Shown piece by piece: positions 27,257 through 36,352 of a stretch of 64,000 bases of DNA. Below the pieces are notes generated by a model. It saw only the letters and a list, made by a program, of their open reading frames with translations. It was not told the DNA's origin and did not search any database. The stretch's first letter is position 1. Every line of letters begins with the position of its first letter. Source of the DNA: Larsenimonas salina (GTDB lineage: Bacteria; Pseudomonadota; Gammaproteobacteria; Pseudomonadales; Halomonadaceae). The stretch spans positions 1 to 64,000 of the forward strand of contig NZ_JAMLJJ010000008.1 of assembly GCF_023736155.1 (NCBI RefSeq), read 5' to 3'. The position numbers and the translations under genes were made by a program.

Positions 27257-27930
27257 GGAGTAGTGTCGCCACCAAAGCGGTAGCCTTGCCCTCGTTGGGT
27301 CACGATGATGCCCCGGCCGAGCTTCTGTCGCAGGTGGTTGATGTGCACTTCAACCACGTTCGGATTGCGTTCATGCTCACTGTCATACAAATGATCGAGT
27401 AGGCGATCCTTGGAAATGACATGCTCTGGGTGGTGCATCAAATAGCGCATGATAGCGAATTCGGCGCGGGTGAGGCTCACGGGCGTGCCATTGCTGTCGC
27501 GAATTGCGGTCTGGCTGTTTTCATCAAGCGTCACGCCGCCGACGTTGAGCGTCGGGGACGGGCGTTGACCGTGACGGCGTCGAACCAGTGCCTGAAGCCT
27601 TAGGATCAGCTCGTCGGGATGAAACGGTTTGGGCAGATAGTCATCGGCCCCGGCGCGAAGCCCGGTGATGCGCTCACTCCAGCTCGAGCGGGCTGTCAGA
27701 ATCAGGATTGGAATATCGAGCCCGGCTTCACGCCATTCCTCAAGAAGGCTCAGGCCCGGTCGGCCGGGCAGACCAAGGTCCAGCACGATGACGTCATACG
27801 GTTCCTTCACGGCCATGTTGGCCGCGTCGCGGCCGTCTGTGTACCAGTCGACCGCGTATCCGTTACGGCTGAACAGCGCGTTGAGTTCGTCCGCGAGCGG
27901 CACGTTGTCTTCTACCAAAAGAAGCCGCAT
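27253..27930 (-). CDS. OmpR/PhoB-family response regulator
   Basis: 225 residues. The receiver domain (1-115) has the acidic pocket (Glu7, Asp8), phospho-acceptor Asp51 ([10 protein letters not shown]), the Thr of ILTAR and Lys of LPKPF. The C-terminal winged helix (about 130-222) binds DNA ([14 protein letters not shown]). The closest style is QseB/PhoP. Preceded after three bases by the PepSY gene and overlapped by the kinase gene, so all three form one operon. Confidence 0.93.
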   Translation of the reverse strand: MRLLLVEDNVPLADELNALFSRNGYAVDWYTDGRDAANMAVKEPYDVIVLDLGLPGRPGLSLLEEWREAGLDIPILILTARSSWSERITGLRAGADDYLPKPFHPDELILRLQALVRRRHGQRPSPTLNVGGVTLDENSQTAIRDSNGTPVSLTRAEFAIMRYLMHHPEHVISKDRLLDHLYDSEHERNPNVVEVHINHLRQKLGRGIIVTQRGQGYRFGGDTTP

Positions 27931-27933
27931 AAC

Positions 27934-28299
27934 TTACTCTTCCTCATTGGCGGTAATGTAATCGCCGGTAACGGCGTTAAACTTAAGCTCCCAGACCATG
28001 CCGTCCTGGTCAAGAAGTTCGATCTCATAGACGTAGCGCCCCTTGGCATCGCACTCGAGTTCGGCTTCGAGCAGCTTGCCGCTATGGTGGTGGCGTGCTT
28101 TTTCCAGTATGGCAGGAAATGCCTTGATGTGGCCTGACCGGGTGAGGTGCAAGACATCGTCTTGAGAAAGTCCGGCGCTGCAGGGCGCTGCCGCGACCGT
28201 AAGCGATGACAGCGCAAATGCCATGCCCATGCTCCACCCCGATAACTGGGCCATCAGCGCCCGCTGGGCCGATCGGTTTTGGTGCGCGTCAAAAGGCAT
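27934..28299 (-). CDS. PepSY-domain periplasmic protein
   Basis: 121 residues from ATG 28299, with TGGAG six bases upstream; an ATG at 28311 is the alternative. A hydrophobic stretch (about 20-40) ending in AAPCSAG could be a signal peptide or anchor. The following domain (SQDDVLHLTRSGHIKAF...ELDAKGRY..., ending KFNAVTGDYI) is PepSY, a small domain that often regulates proteases or sits beside two-component systems. It is the first gene of the operon with the response regulator and kinase, and may be target or modulator of the kinase sensor domain. Confidence 0.8.
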   Translation of the reverse strand: MPFDAHQNRSAQRALMAQLSGWSMGMAFALSSLTVAAAPCSAGLSQDDVLHLTRSGHIKAFPAILEKARHHHSGKLLEAELECDAKGRYVYEIELLDQDGMVWELKFNAVTGDYITANEEE

Positions 28300-28382
28300 G
28301 GAATGCTCCATTTCTTCTAAAGCGCTCTAGCGTACTGGCTTGGCTTGCAATAAACCTGAATCAGCCCTTGACGTGCAGTGTT

Positions 28383-29672
28383 TCAAGACTCCTCCCGCGG
28401 CGGCCGGCGTAGGGTGGCCTGCCAGCAGCGGGCTGCCGTGATCAGGTTGTCCTTGACGTCAAGAATCTCCATGCGGGTCGTGCCGATCTGAAGGCAGGCG
28501 GTGGCGTCCGGGAAGGATTCGAGCTGCTCAAGGATCAAACCGTTGAGCGTTTTCGGGCCGTCGGTTGGCAGTTGCCATCCGAGCACCTTATTGACTTCGC
28601 GGATGTTGGCGGTGCCTTCGATGACGTAGCTGCCATCGTTTTGGAGCTGAATGTCCTGATGGGTGCCGGACACGTCAGTCGTGAACTCACCAACGATCTC
28701 CTCGAGAATGTCCTCAAGTGTCGCAAGCCCCTGAATGTCGCCGTACTCGTCAACCACGATGCCGATGCGGCGCTTTTGCTGCTGAAAGTTCAGCAGCTGG
28801 GTATGGAGCGGGGTGGATTCAGGGATGAAGTAGGGTTCGCGGGCCTCCTGCACGATCGAGGCCTTGGTGACCTCGCTTCTGGACAGAAAGCGAGCGGCAT
28901 TGCGTAAATGCAGGATGCCGATGATGTTATTGATGTTGCCCTTGAACACGGGCAGGCGCGTGTGCTGGCTTGAGCGAATTTCCGAAAGCAGGGTCTCGAG
29001 CGGCTCTTCGAGATCAAGCCCGACCACCTCGTGGCGCGGCACCATGATGTCGTTGACCGTCACGTTTTCAAGATCGAGGATCGAAATCAGCATCGACTGG
29101 TGGCGTCTGGGGATCAGCGAACCGGCTTCATGCACCACCGTTCGAAGCTCGTCTCGAGTCAGGCTCGAGGCGCCGCCGGAAACGTCCTTGACGCCGATCA
29201 GGCGCAGCAGTCCGTTGGATATGCCGTTGACCAGCCACACCAGTGGATAGAGTATTTTTAAAAGCGGCTCGAGAATGATCGAGGCGGGAAAGGCGATGCG
29301 CTCGGGTTTGACGGCGGCCAGCGTTTTGGGCGTGACCTCGGCAAAGATCAGCACGACCAACGTCAGTACGGCGGTGGAAATGGCCGGGCCGGACACCTCA
29401 CCAAAGACGTGAATGGCAATGATGGTGGCGATCGAGGCGGCGAGGTTATTGACGAAATTGTTACCGATTAAGATAACGCCGATTAGGCGGTCCGGTCGTC
29501 CAAGCAGTTTCAAGACTCGCTTGGCGCCCTTGTCACCGGCCTTGCCTTGATGGCTCAGGCGGTAGCGGTTGATGGACATCATTCCGGTTTCGGAGCTTGA
29601 AAAAAACGCCGACAGGGCAATGAGCAGTATGAGCAGGGTGAACATCAACCCTAACGGAGTGTCGTCGCTCAA
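28383..29672 (-). CDS. corB: CorB/YfjD-like CNNM and CBS-domain membrane protein
   Basis: 429 residues. The CNNM/DUF21 membrane domain (about 1-190) has the SSSETGMMSINRYRL signature and IGNNFVNNLAASI. Two CBS domains (about 205-330) and a CorC/HlyC C-terminal domain (ETANIREVN region, 345-425) follow. Members take part in magnesium or cobalt efflux and magnesium homeostasis. The order corB-ypjD divergent from ffh is conserved in gammaproteobacteria; ypjD lies 84 bases upstream on the same strand. Confidence 0.88.
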   Translation of the reverse strand: MSDDTPLGLMFTLLILLIALSAFFSSSETGMMSINRYRLSHQGKAGDKGAKRVLKLLGRPDRLIGVILIGNNFVNNLAASIATIIAIHVFGEVSGPAISTAVLTLVVLIFAEVTPKTLAAVKPERIAFPASIILEPLLKILYPLVWLVNGISNGLLRLIGVKDVSGGASSLTRDELRTVVHEAGSLIPRRHQSMLISILDLENVTVNDIMVPRHEVVGLDLEEPLETLLSEIRSSQHTRLPVFKGNINNIIGILHLRNAARFLSRSEVTKASIVQEAREPYFIPESTPLHTQLLNFQQQKRRIGIVVDEYGDIQGLATLEDILEEIVGEFTTDVSGTHQDIQLQNDGSYVIEGTANIREVNKVLGWQLPTDGPKTLNGLILEQLESFPDATACLQIGTTRMEILDVKDNLITAARCWQATLRRPPREES

Positions 29673-29734
29673 CGTTTACGCATCCTCAATAACAAAGCAG
29701 AAGCTGGTTTTATGGATTCAGGGCAGGCCTGTCA

Positions 29735-29756
29735 AGCCGCAGCTCGAGCTGCGGCT
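29735..29756 (-). terminator. 22-bp palindrome at the end of ypjD
   Basis: AGCCGCAGCTC and GAGCTGCGGCT form a perfect inverted repeat that begins in the ypjD stop codon. No T-run follows on the minus strand, so it may be a weak terminator or an mRNA 3'-end hairpin between ypjD and corB. Confidence 0.45.
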
Positions 29757-30550
29757 CAATAAATCAGGGTCATGGCAAGCTTGCTGCCCAGGTACGCCAT
29801 CAGCAGCAGCGCGCTGCCGGCGAGCGTCCATCGCACCGCGCGCTGGCCACGCCAGCCCTTTTGGTGGTGCCCCCAGAGCAAGACGCCGAACAGTACCCAG
29901 GCCATCAGCGACAGTACCGTTTTATGGATCAGGTGCTGGGCGAACAGGTTGTCGACGAACAGAAAGCCTGAAACGATGGCCAGGCTCAAAAAGAACATGC
30001 CCCAGCCGATGGCCTCGAACAGCAATCGCTCCATTCGTACCAAAGGCGGCAATACCTGAACGATACCGCGAAGGTGGTGTTTCTTGAGTGCGTGCTGCTG
30101 AAAGGCCAGCAGGATGGACAACACGGCGGCAATGCTGAGCAGTGCGTAGGCAAGAATTGAGGTTGCGATGTGCACCAGAATGCCTGGTGTGAACCCGGAC
30201 TCGATCATGTTGCCCGGAAGACTCACCACGGCCATTACCGAAAGCCCTGCTATTGGCAGCAGTACCGCAGCGGCTGCGATGATGGGCTTGAACAGGCTAA
30301 TGATGATCAACAGGGCGGCCATCATCCAGCAGGCGAGTGATGCACTTTCGGAAAGGCCCAGGTTGACGCCATGGGTGGCGTTGATCGAGAAATACACGAC
30401 AACGGCATGGCTGACCGCGCCCAGTCCTCCGAGAAACTGAATGGGGTGGGGTCTCAAGGCCACGCGACGGGCAAGCGCCATGGCTTGCCACAGGCCTGCA
30501 CTGAAATAGAGGACGGTGGCGGCTAGGGCGAAGGGCAGCGCCGGTATCAC
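29756..30550 (-). CDS. ypjD: Inner membrane protein YpjD, cytochrome c assembly (CcsA-like) family
   Basis: 264 residues, matching E. coli YpjD (263), from the GTG at 30550 with AAGGA eight bases upstream. The 54 extra codons up to 30712 would overlap the ffh promoter region and lack any hydrophobic pattern. Eight membrane segments can be read, with the GVNLGLSESASL and LSLMAWVLFGVLLWGHH blocks of the CcsA/CcmC-type domain and conserved His residues. The exact role is not known. It accompanies ffh and corB in many gammaproteobacteria. Confidence 0.88.
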   Translation of the reverse strand: MIPALPFALAATVLYFSAGLWQAMALARRVALRPHPIQFLGGLGAVSHAVVVYFSINATHGVNLGLSESASLACWMMAALLIIISLFKPIIAAAAVLLPIAGLSVMAVVSLPGNMIESGFTPGILVHIATSILAYALLSIAAVLSILLAFQQHALKKHHLRGIVQVLPPLVRMERLLFEAIGWGMFFLSLAIVSGFLFVDNLFAQHLIHKTVLSLMAWVLFGVLLWGHHQKGWRGQRAVRWTLAGSALLLMAYLGSKLAMTLIY

Positions 30551-30772
30551 AAGCGTTATCCTTATGGAATCGAACAGATCGGCGGAAACTACGTCAAGGC
30601 CACTATAACGCAACCTTGAGGCCAAGACATCCGACGTATCGGCCCGTTCATTGCGGTCAATCGACGCCGCACCCATGGAGGCCGTCTCGTCATGTGCGTA
30701 TAATCGCCGCAAATTACGAAATTACCCAGGCGTCGCGTCGTTACACGCGGTGCTTCCTTGCCGGAGAGGCTT

Positions 30773-32191
30773 ATGTTTGACAGCTTGACAGATCGCCTGT
30801 CGCACACGCTCAGATCGATTTCCGGGCAGGCGAAACTTACCGAAGACAACATCAAGGACACCCTGCGGGAAGTGCGTCGTGCGCTTTTGGAAGCGGACGT
30901 GTCACTGGCGGTGGTGAAAGCCTTTGTCGATCAGGTGCGCGAGCGCGCCGTGGGTCAGGAAGTTTCAAAAAGCCTGTCGCCGGGCCAGCAGTTCGTCAAG
31001 ATCGTCCAGCAGGAGCTGGAATCGATCATGGGCGAGGCGAATGTGCCACTCGAGCTCGGTCGCAAGCAGCCCTCGGTCATCTTGATGGCGGGCCTTCAGG
31101 GGGCGGGCAAGACCACTTCTGTGGCGAAACTCGCCAAGTACCTGCGTGAGCGCGAGAAGAAAAAGGTGCTGGTGGTCTCGGCAGACATTTATCGTCCCGC
31201 CGCGATCGACCAGCTCGAAATGCTGGCGTCCGAGGTCGGGGTCGACTTCTTCCCGTCGCACAGCTCTCAGAAGCCGGTCGATATCGCCAACGCGGCCATC
31301 AAGCATGCGGGCATCAAGTTCCACGATGTCGTTCTGGTCGATACGGCCGGTCGTTTGCACATCGATGAAAACATGATGACCGAGATCAAGGACCTGCATA
31401 AGGCGGTATCGCCGCAGGAAACCTTGTTCGTGGTCGACGCCATGACTGGCCAGGATGCGGCCAATACAGCCAAGGCGTTTCACGAGGCGCTGCCGCTGAC
31501 CGGTGTGATTCTGACCAAGGTCGACGGTGACGCCCGTGGCGGTGCCGCGCTTTCGGTGCGACACATTACCGGCAAACCGATCAAGTTCCTCGGGATCGGT
31601 GAGAAGACCGACGCGCTCGAGCCGTTCTATCCCGACCGTATCGCCTCGCGCATTCTCGGCATGGGGGACGTGCTCAGCCTGATCGAGGAAGCCGAGCGTA
31701 CCGTTGATAAGAAAAAGGCCGATCAGCTTTCCAAGAAGATCAAGAAAGGCCAGAGCTTCGATCTTGAAGACTTTCGCGATCAGCTCCAGCAGCTCAAGCA
31801 GATGGGCGGCATGGGCAGCCTGATGGATAAGCTCCCCGGTATGGGGCAGATGGCTGAGCTTGCCAAGGGGCAGGCCAGCGAGAAGGAATTTGGCAAGCTC
31901 GAGGCGATAATCAACTCGATGACGCCGAAAGAGCGCCGCAAGCCAGAGCTCATCACCGGCTCGCGCAAGCGCCGCATCAGTGCCGGCTCCGGTACGCAGA
32001 TCGCTGACGTCAATCGTCTTCTCAAACAGCACAAGCAGATGCAGAAGATGATGAAAAAGATGGGCAAGAAAGGCGGTATGCAGAAGATGATGCGCGGCAT
32101 GAGCTCCATGATGGGCGGAAGCGGCGGCATGGGTAATGGTCAAATGGGTGGTCCCATGGGCGGAGGCCCGGGTGGCTCCTTCCGCAAATAA
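30773..32191 (+). CDS. ffh: Signal recognition particle protein Ffh
   Basis: 472 residues from ATG 30773 (GGAGAGG upstream). N domain, then G domain with GLQGAGKTT (107-115), DTAGR and TKVDGDARGG, and a Met/Gly-rich M domain that binds 4.5S RNA and signal peptides (SGSG-type motif RISAGSGTQIADVNRLLKQ, given by its ends). Ffh with 4.5S RNA takes ribosomes making membrane proteins to FtsY. Start of the conserved ffh-rpsP-rimM-trmD-rplS cluster. Confidence 0.97.
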   Translation: MFDSLTDRLSHTLRSISGQAKLTEDNIKDTLREVRRALLEADVSLAVVKAFVDQVRERAVGQEVSKSLSPGQQFVKIVQQELESIMGEANVPLELGRKQPSVILMAGLQGAGKTTSVAKLAKYLREREKKKVLVVSADIYRPAAIDQLEMLASEVGVDFFPSHSSQKPVDIANAAIKHAGIKFHDVVLVDTAGRLHIDENMMTEIKDLHKAVSPQETLFVVDAMTGQDAANTAKAFHEALPLTGVILTKVDGDARGGAALSVRHITGKPIKFLGIGEKTDALEPFYPDRIASRILGMGDVLSLIEEAERTVDKKKADQLSKKIKKGQSFDLEDFRDQLQQLKQMGGMGSLMDKLPGMGQMAELAKGQASEKEFGKLEAIINSMTPKERRKPELITGSRKRRISAGSGTQIADVNRLLKQHKQMQKMMKKMGKKGGMQKMMRGMSSMMGGSGGMGNGQMGGPMGGGPGGSFRK

Positions 32192-32251
32192 CGCCTGCCT
32201 TGTGGTTCCCAAGCCTTGAAGTTTCCCGTAAAATACGGCGGCCTCAAACCT

Positions 32252-32276
32252 ACGTGCCCGCATCATGCGGGCACGT
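32252..32276 (+). promoter_or_regulatory. Leader hairpin upstream of rpsP
   Basis: ACGTGCCCGCA and TGCGGGCACGT pair perfectly with a TCA loop, 60 bases before rpsP. TAAAAT at 32228-32233 is a likely -10 box, so the hairpin would be at the 5' end of the rpsP-operon mRNA. No T-run follows directly. It may regulate or protect the leader, or end ffh. Confidence 0.5.
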
Positions 32277-32335
32277 GAGTGTTTCAGCCGGGCAAAAACT
32301 GCCCTGATCGTCTTTAACCAAAGGAATTGAGCGAT

Positions 32336-32596
32336 ATGGTTACCATTCGTTTAGCTCGTGGCGGCGCCAAGAAGCGTCCGTTCTACCAAGTCAACGTTAC
32401 CGATTCGCGCCGCAAGCGTGACGGCAGCTTCATCGAGCGTCTTGGCTTCTTCAACCCGGTTGCCCGTGGTGGTGAAGAGCGCCTGCGTCTTGATCTGGAC
32501 CGCGTCGCTCACTGGGAAAGCCAGGGTGCACAGCTGTCTGACCGCGTGCGTGAGCTGGTCAAGGAAGCTCGCAAAGCCGCGCCGTCCGAGGCGTAA
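32336..32596 (+). CDS. rpsP: 30S ribosomal protein S16
   Basis: 86 residues from ATG 32336 with AAGGAA upstream; three codons of extra frame before it are not part of the family. [18 protein letters not shown] is the invariant S16 start, followed by [22 protein letters not shown]16 binds 16S rRNA early in 30S assembly. rimM follows after five bases. Confidence 0.97.
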   Translation: MVTIRLARGGAKKRPFYQVNVTDSRRKRDGSFIERLGFFNPVARGGEERLRLDLDRVAHWESQGAQLSDRVRELVKEARKAAPSEA

Positions 32597-32601
32597 GATC
32601 G

Positions 32602-33156
32602 ATGTCAGCCCTGAAGACGTCCGTACAAGGTGACAAGAGTGCCTCCGAGCGGGTGCAGCTTGGCACATTGACAAGCCCCCATGGCGTCAAGGGCGGCCTC
32701 AAGGTGTATTCCTACACCAGTCCCATCGAGAATATCTTTCAGTACCCTGACTGGCTGGTCGGCACGGGAGAGTCGTTGACTCCCATGCGCGTTCGCCAGG
32801 GGCGCCCGCAGGGCAAGGGTCTGGTCGTGTTTCTGGACGGGGTGGATTCACGCACCGATGCCGAAGCGTTGGCTGGCGCCACGATCTGGCTGCCTACTCA
32901 GAAGCTCGAGCCGCTCGGTACGGATGAATTCTATTGGTATCAGATTGAAGGTCTCTCGGTCGTTACCGTGTCCGGCGATGTGCTTGGCCGAATCGAGTAT
33001 CTGTTCGAAACCGGTGCCAATGACGTACTGGTGGTCAAGGGCGATGCGGACAGTCTGGACAAGCGTGAACGGCTTTTGCCCTATATCGATGGCGTGGTTC
33101 AGCGCATCGATCTGGAGCAGGGCGTCATGACCGTGGACTGGGATCCGGAGTTTTAA
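32602..33156 (+). CDS. rimM: Ribosome maturation factor RimM
   Basis: 184 residues. N-terminal RimM domain with LGTLTSPHGVKGGLKVYSYT (about 20-40) and C-terminal PRC barrel with EFYWYQIEGLSV and ETGANDVLVV. RimM helps the 30S head mature and binds S19. Position between rpsP and trmD is the standard one. Confidence 0.96.
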   Translation: MSALKTSVQGDKSASERVQLGTLTSPHGVKGGLKVYSYTSPIENIFQYPDWLVGTGESLTPMRVRQGRPQGKGLVVFLDGVDSRTDAEALAGATIWLPTQKLEPLGTDEFYWYQIEGLSVVTVSGDVLGRIEYLFETGANDVLVVKGDADSLDKRERLLPYIDGVVQRIDLEQGVMTVDWDPEF

Positions 33157-33192
33157 CATGCGCCGGAGCCAACATCCGATGGGGTGTGTGCT

Positions 33193-33975
33193 GTGTGGAT
33201 AGGCGTTGTGTCGCTGTTTCCGGACATGTTCGAGGCGCTGACGCGCCACGGCGTGACCGGGCGAGCAGTCGACAAGGGGCTTCTGAGCGTTCGCTTCTGG
33301 AATCCTCGCGACTACGCCACTGACCGGCACCGCACCGTGGATGATCGGCCCTATGGTGGCGGGCCGGGCATGTTGATGAAAGTCGACACGCTGCGCTCAG
33401 CCATTGCCGATGCTCGGGCCGCAGCGCTCGATCACGGCGAGGACGCCACGCCTGCGCGCGTTATTTATCTGTCGCCGCAGGGGCGGACACTGGATCAGCA
33501 AGGGGCGCGAGAATTATCGGGCCGAGAAAAGCTGATTCTGGTCGCCGGGCGGTATGAAGGGGTCGATGAGCGCGTGATCGAGGCCGACATCGATGAAGAG
33601 TGGTCGGTTGGTGATTACGTTCTAAGTGGCGGCGAACTACCGGCCATGGTGTTGCTTGATGCCGTCGCTCGGCTTGTGCCGGGAGTGCTAGGGCATCAGG
33701 GGTCGGCCGAGGAGGATTCCTTTGCTGATGGGTTGCTGGATTGCCCCCACTACACCCGGCCGGAAGAAATCGACGGCAAGCGCGTTCCGGACGTGCTTCT
33801 GAGTGGCAACCACGGCGAAATTCGCAAGTGGCGGCTCAAGCAGTCACTGGGCCGAACCTGGCTCAGACGCCCGGAATTGCTCGATGACCGAACGCTTGGC
33901 AAGGAGGAACTTTCCCTGCTCGAGGCGTTCAAGAAGGACTACGTCGCAGACAGCGACGGCGGTGCATCCTCCTAG
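33193..33975 (+). CDS. trmD: tRNA (guanine-37-N1)-methyltransferase TrmD
   Basis: 260 residues. The GTG at 33193 gives [16 protein letters not shown], the family start, with GGGG eight bases upstream; GTG 33184 would add three odd residues. The trefoil-knot SAM site is present ([23 protein letters not shown]-like [13 protein letters not shown], and [15 protein letters not shown]). TrmD makes m1G37 next to the anticodon of several tRNAs and prevents +1 frameshifts. rplS is 146 bases downstream, further than usual. Confidence 0.97.
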   Translation: MWIGVVSLFPDMFEALTRHGVTGRAVDKGLLSVRFWNPRDYATDRHRTVDDRPYGGGPGMLMKVDTLRSAIADARAAALDHGEDATPARVIYLSPQGRTLDQQGARELSGREKLILVAGRYEGVDERVIEADIDEEWSVGDYVLSGGELPAMVLLDAVARLVPGVLGHQGSAEEDSFADGLLDCPHYTRPEEIDGKRVPDVLLSGNHGEIRKWRLKQSLGRTWLRRPELLDDRTLGKEELSLLEAFKKDYVADSDGGASS

Positions 33976-34121
33976 CCCGGTGAGCGGTCGACATCAGGGC
34001 GAGTTCGGTGAAGCCGACAGGATGTGTCATCCACAAGGTGACTCCCGCGTTTTCGAGCGCCGGGATCAACGCCTGCCGTGCATTAATCGGTGGGCATCAA
34101 AGAACAGTTTAGGAGCAAGTC

Positions 34122-34478
34122 ATGAGCAGCAAGAACAAGGTGATCCAGGCAATCGAAAACGAGCAGATGAACAAAGACGTTCCTGCGTTCGGCCCGGGTG
34201 ACACCGTTGTGGTACAAGTCAAGGTTGTCGAAGGCAGCCGCGAGCGTCTTCAGGCGTTCGAAGGCGTGGTGATCGGTAAGCGTAACCGCGGCCTGAACTC
34301 TGCCTTCACCGTGCGCAAGATCTCTCACGGCGTTGGCGTCGAGCGTACCTTCCAGACGTACAGCCCGGTCGTTGACAGCATCTCCGTCAAGCGTCGCGGT
34401 GACGTTCGTCAGGCCAAACTGTACTATCTCCGTGAGCGTAGCGGTAAGTCCGCACGCATCAAGGAAAAGCTGTCCTAA
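34122..34478 (+). CDS. rplS: 50S ribosomal protein L19
   Basis: 118 residues, start ATG 34122 with TAGGAG upstream. The L19 blocks [25 protein letters not shown] and [16 protein letters not shown] are present. L19 lies at the subunit interface. Last gene of the cluster, closed by a terminator at 34524. Confidence 0.97.
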   Translation: MSSKNKVIQAIENEQMNKDVPAFGPGDTVVVQVKVVEGSRERLQAFEGVVIGKRNRGLNSAFTVRKISHGVGVERTFQTYSPVVDSISVKRRGDVRQAKLYYLRERSGKSARIKEKLS

Positions 34479-34523
34479 TCGCGTCATTACGCGAGGCCGG
34501 TTTGAACACTGGCCGACAGCAAG

Positions 34524-34557
34524 GCCCCGCTGGCATGATTGCCGCGGGGCTTTTTTT
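34524..34557 (+). terminator. Terminator after rplS
   Basis: GCCCCGC (34524-34530) pairs with GCGGGGC (34544-34550), followed by seven T. Closes the rpsP-rplS operon. Confidence 0.88.
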
Positions 34558-34601
34558 ATGCGCTCATCGCATTTTTTGAAGCGCACGCGCAAGGAGTGGC
34601 A

Positions 34602-35495
34602 ATGGCCGAGCATGATCCGTTGATCGACACCTTTCTCGACGCGCTCTGGCTCGAACGGGGCGCAAGCGCCCATACGCTTTCGGCCTACCGCACCGATTTG
34701 AGGCACTGGCTGCGCTTTCTCGACCAGCAGCAGGCGTTGCTGCTCGAGGCACGCCAAGACAACGTTGAGCGTTTTTTCAGCGAGCGCCTCGCACACGGCT
34801 ACAGCGAGCGCTCCAACGCTCGGCTACTGTCGAGTCTTCGCAGGTTCTATCGCTGGGGGCTTCGAGAAGCGATCATCGATCATGATCCGGTCGGTCGGGT
34901 CGCGATGCCGAAGGTGCGACCCGATCTTCCGGATACGCTGGACGAGGCCGACGTCGACGCGCTGCTCGAGGCGCCCGATACCGACGAGCCGCTCGGGCTC
35001 AGGGATCGAGCGATGCTCGAGCTTCTGTACGCCTGTGGTCTTCGGGTCAGTGAGCTTGTGGGTCTTCGGGTCAACGATCTTAACCTGCGACAAGGGGTGG
35101 TGCGGGTGCACGGCAAGGGCGACAAGGAGCGACTGGTGCCGATGGGCGAAGCCGCGATCGACTGGTTGACCCTCTATCTTCGGGTGGGTCGGCCGGCCTT
35201 GATGTCGGTGATCACGCGTGACCCGCTCTTTCCGGGCCGCGGTGATAACTTCATGACCCGCCAGACCTTCTGGCACCGCATCAAGCGCCACGCACTCACG
35301 GCCGGCATTCGCAAACCCCTGTCGCCGCATACGCTCAGACACGCCTTTGCCACCCATCTTCTCAATCACGGGGCACATTTGCGTGTCGTTCAGGAACTTT
35401 TAGGGCACAGTGACCTCTCTACGACCCAGATCTATACCCACGTCGCGCAGGCGCGTCTGGAAGCCCTGCACGCCACTCATCATCCAAGAGGTTGA
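34602..35495 (+). CDS. xerD: Site-specific tyrosine recombinase XerD
   Basis: 297 residues from ATG 34602 (CAAGGAG upstream). All six catalytic residues can be placed: Arg148, Lys172, His243, Arg246, His269 and Tyr278, one off from E. coli numbering for the last four. SAM-like N-terminal core-binding domain about 5-95. With XerC it resolves chromosome dimers at dif. The order xerD-dsbC supports XerD rather than XerC. Confidence 0.95.
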   Translation: MAEHDPLIDTFLDALWLERGASAHTLSAYRTDLRHWLRFLDQQQALLLEARQDNVERFFSERLAHGYSERSNARLLSSLRRFYRWGLREAIIDHDPVGRVAMPKVRPDLPDTLDEADVDALLEAPDTDEPLGLRDRAMLELLYACGLRVSELVGLRVNDLNLRQGVVRVHGKGDKERLVPMGEAAIDWLTLYLRVGRPALMSVITRDPLFPGRGDNFMTRQTFWHRIKRHALTAGIRKPLSPHTLRHAFATHLLNHGAHLRVVQELLGHSDLSTTQIYTHVAQARLEALHATHHPRG

Positions 35496-35496
35496 T

Positions 35497-36231
35497 ATGA
35501 TCTCACGCACCTACATCGGCCGCCTGATGCTTGGCGGCTTACTGGCACTGACGGCTCATCAGGCGATGGCGGACACGACAGACCTTGCCGACAAGCTGGT
35601 CGTCAACGGCAAGAAAATGCCGGTCCAGTCGGTTGCGAGCTCGCCCCTGCCGGGCATCAACGAGGTCCAGCTGACCTCGGGTGAAACCTTTTATACCGAC
35701 GATCAGGGTCATTATCTGCTGGTGGGCGATCTGTACAAGAACACCGACAAGGGCCTGGTCAATCTGACCAAACAGAAACAGGCCAATGCCCGTCAGGCGA
35801 TGATCGATAACGTCGACGAAAAGAACATGGTGGTGTTCAAGCCTGCCGGTAAGGTCAAGCACGTGATCACGGTGTTTACCGACACCACATGCCCGTACTG
35901 CCACAAGCTGCACGAGGATGTGCCGACGCTCAACAAGGCCGGGATCGAGGTGCGCTATCTTGCCTTCCCGCGGGCAGGGATGAACTCGAAAGGCGCCGAG
36001 GAACTGGCAAGCGTCTGGTGCTCGGCCAACAAGACCGAGGCGATGACGGCTGCCATGAACGGCGACGGCAAGCGTGGCAAGAGCGGTTGCACCAGCAAGG
36101 TGGCCCAGCAGTATCAGCTCGGCCAGCAGGTCGGCGTACAGGGCACGCCTGCGATCATGATGCCAAACGGTGAGCTGATTGCCGGGTACCTGCCGGCCGA
36201 ACGATTGATCGACATGATCGATAACTCGTAA
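35497..36231 (+). CDS. dsbC: Periplasmic thiol:disulfide isomerase DsbC
   Basis: 244 residues from ATG 35497, directly after the xerD stop. The signal peptide ends around Ala25 (AHQAMA). After the dimerisation domain comes the thioredoxin domain with active-site Cys132-Pro-Tyr-Cys135 (TTCPYCHKLH), a second structural Cys pair (VWCS and KSGCTS) and cis-Pro in VQGTPAIMM. DsbC repairs wrong disulfides and is kept reduced by DsbD. Confidence 0.96.
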   Translation: MISRTYIGRLMLGGLLALTAHQAMADTTDLADKLVVNGKKMPVQSVASSPLPGINEVQLTSGETFYTDDQGHYLLVGDLYKNTDKGLVNLTKQKQANARQAMIDNVDEKNMVVFKPAGKVKHVITVFTDTTCPYCHKLHEDVPTLNKAGIEVRYLAFPRAGMNSKGAEELASVWCSANKTEAMTAAMNGDGKRGKSGCTSKVAQQYQLGQQVGVQGTPAIMMPNGELIAGYLPAERLIDMIDNS

Positions 36232-36265
36232 CTCATCGCGCGCTCGGCATTCATTGCCGGCGGCT

Positions 36266-36294
36266 TTGACGTTACACTGGGCGGCCCTTATTTA
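36266..36294 (+). promoter_or_regulatory. Predicted sigma70 promoter of hom-thrC
   Basis: TTGACG (36266-36271), a 17-base spacer and TATTTA (36289-36294), 58 bases before the hom start. No threonine-rich leader peptide is visible behind it, so attenuation as in E. coli thr is unlikely. Confidence 0.6.
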
Positions 36295-36352
36295 GATTTA
36301 GAGACGCGGATCGATTCGATCCTTTTTGGACACACGGTTGGGTAGCAAAACG

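Noticed and set aside
30965-32266. 433-codon open frame antisense to ffh
   Set aside because: It mirrors the ffh reading frame codon for codon; the protein has no domain and low-complexity His/Leu composition. Ffh on the other strand is certain.
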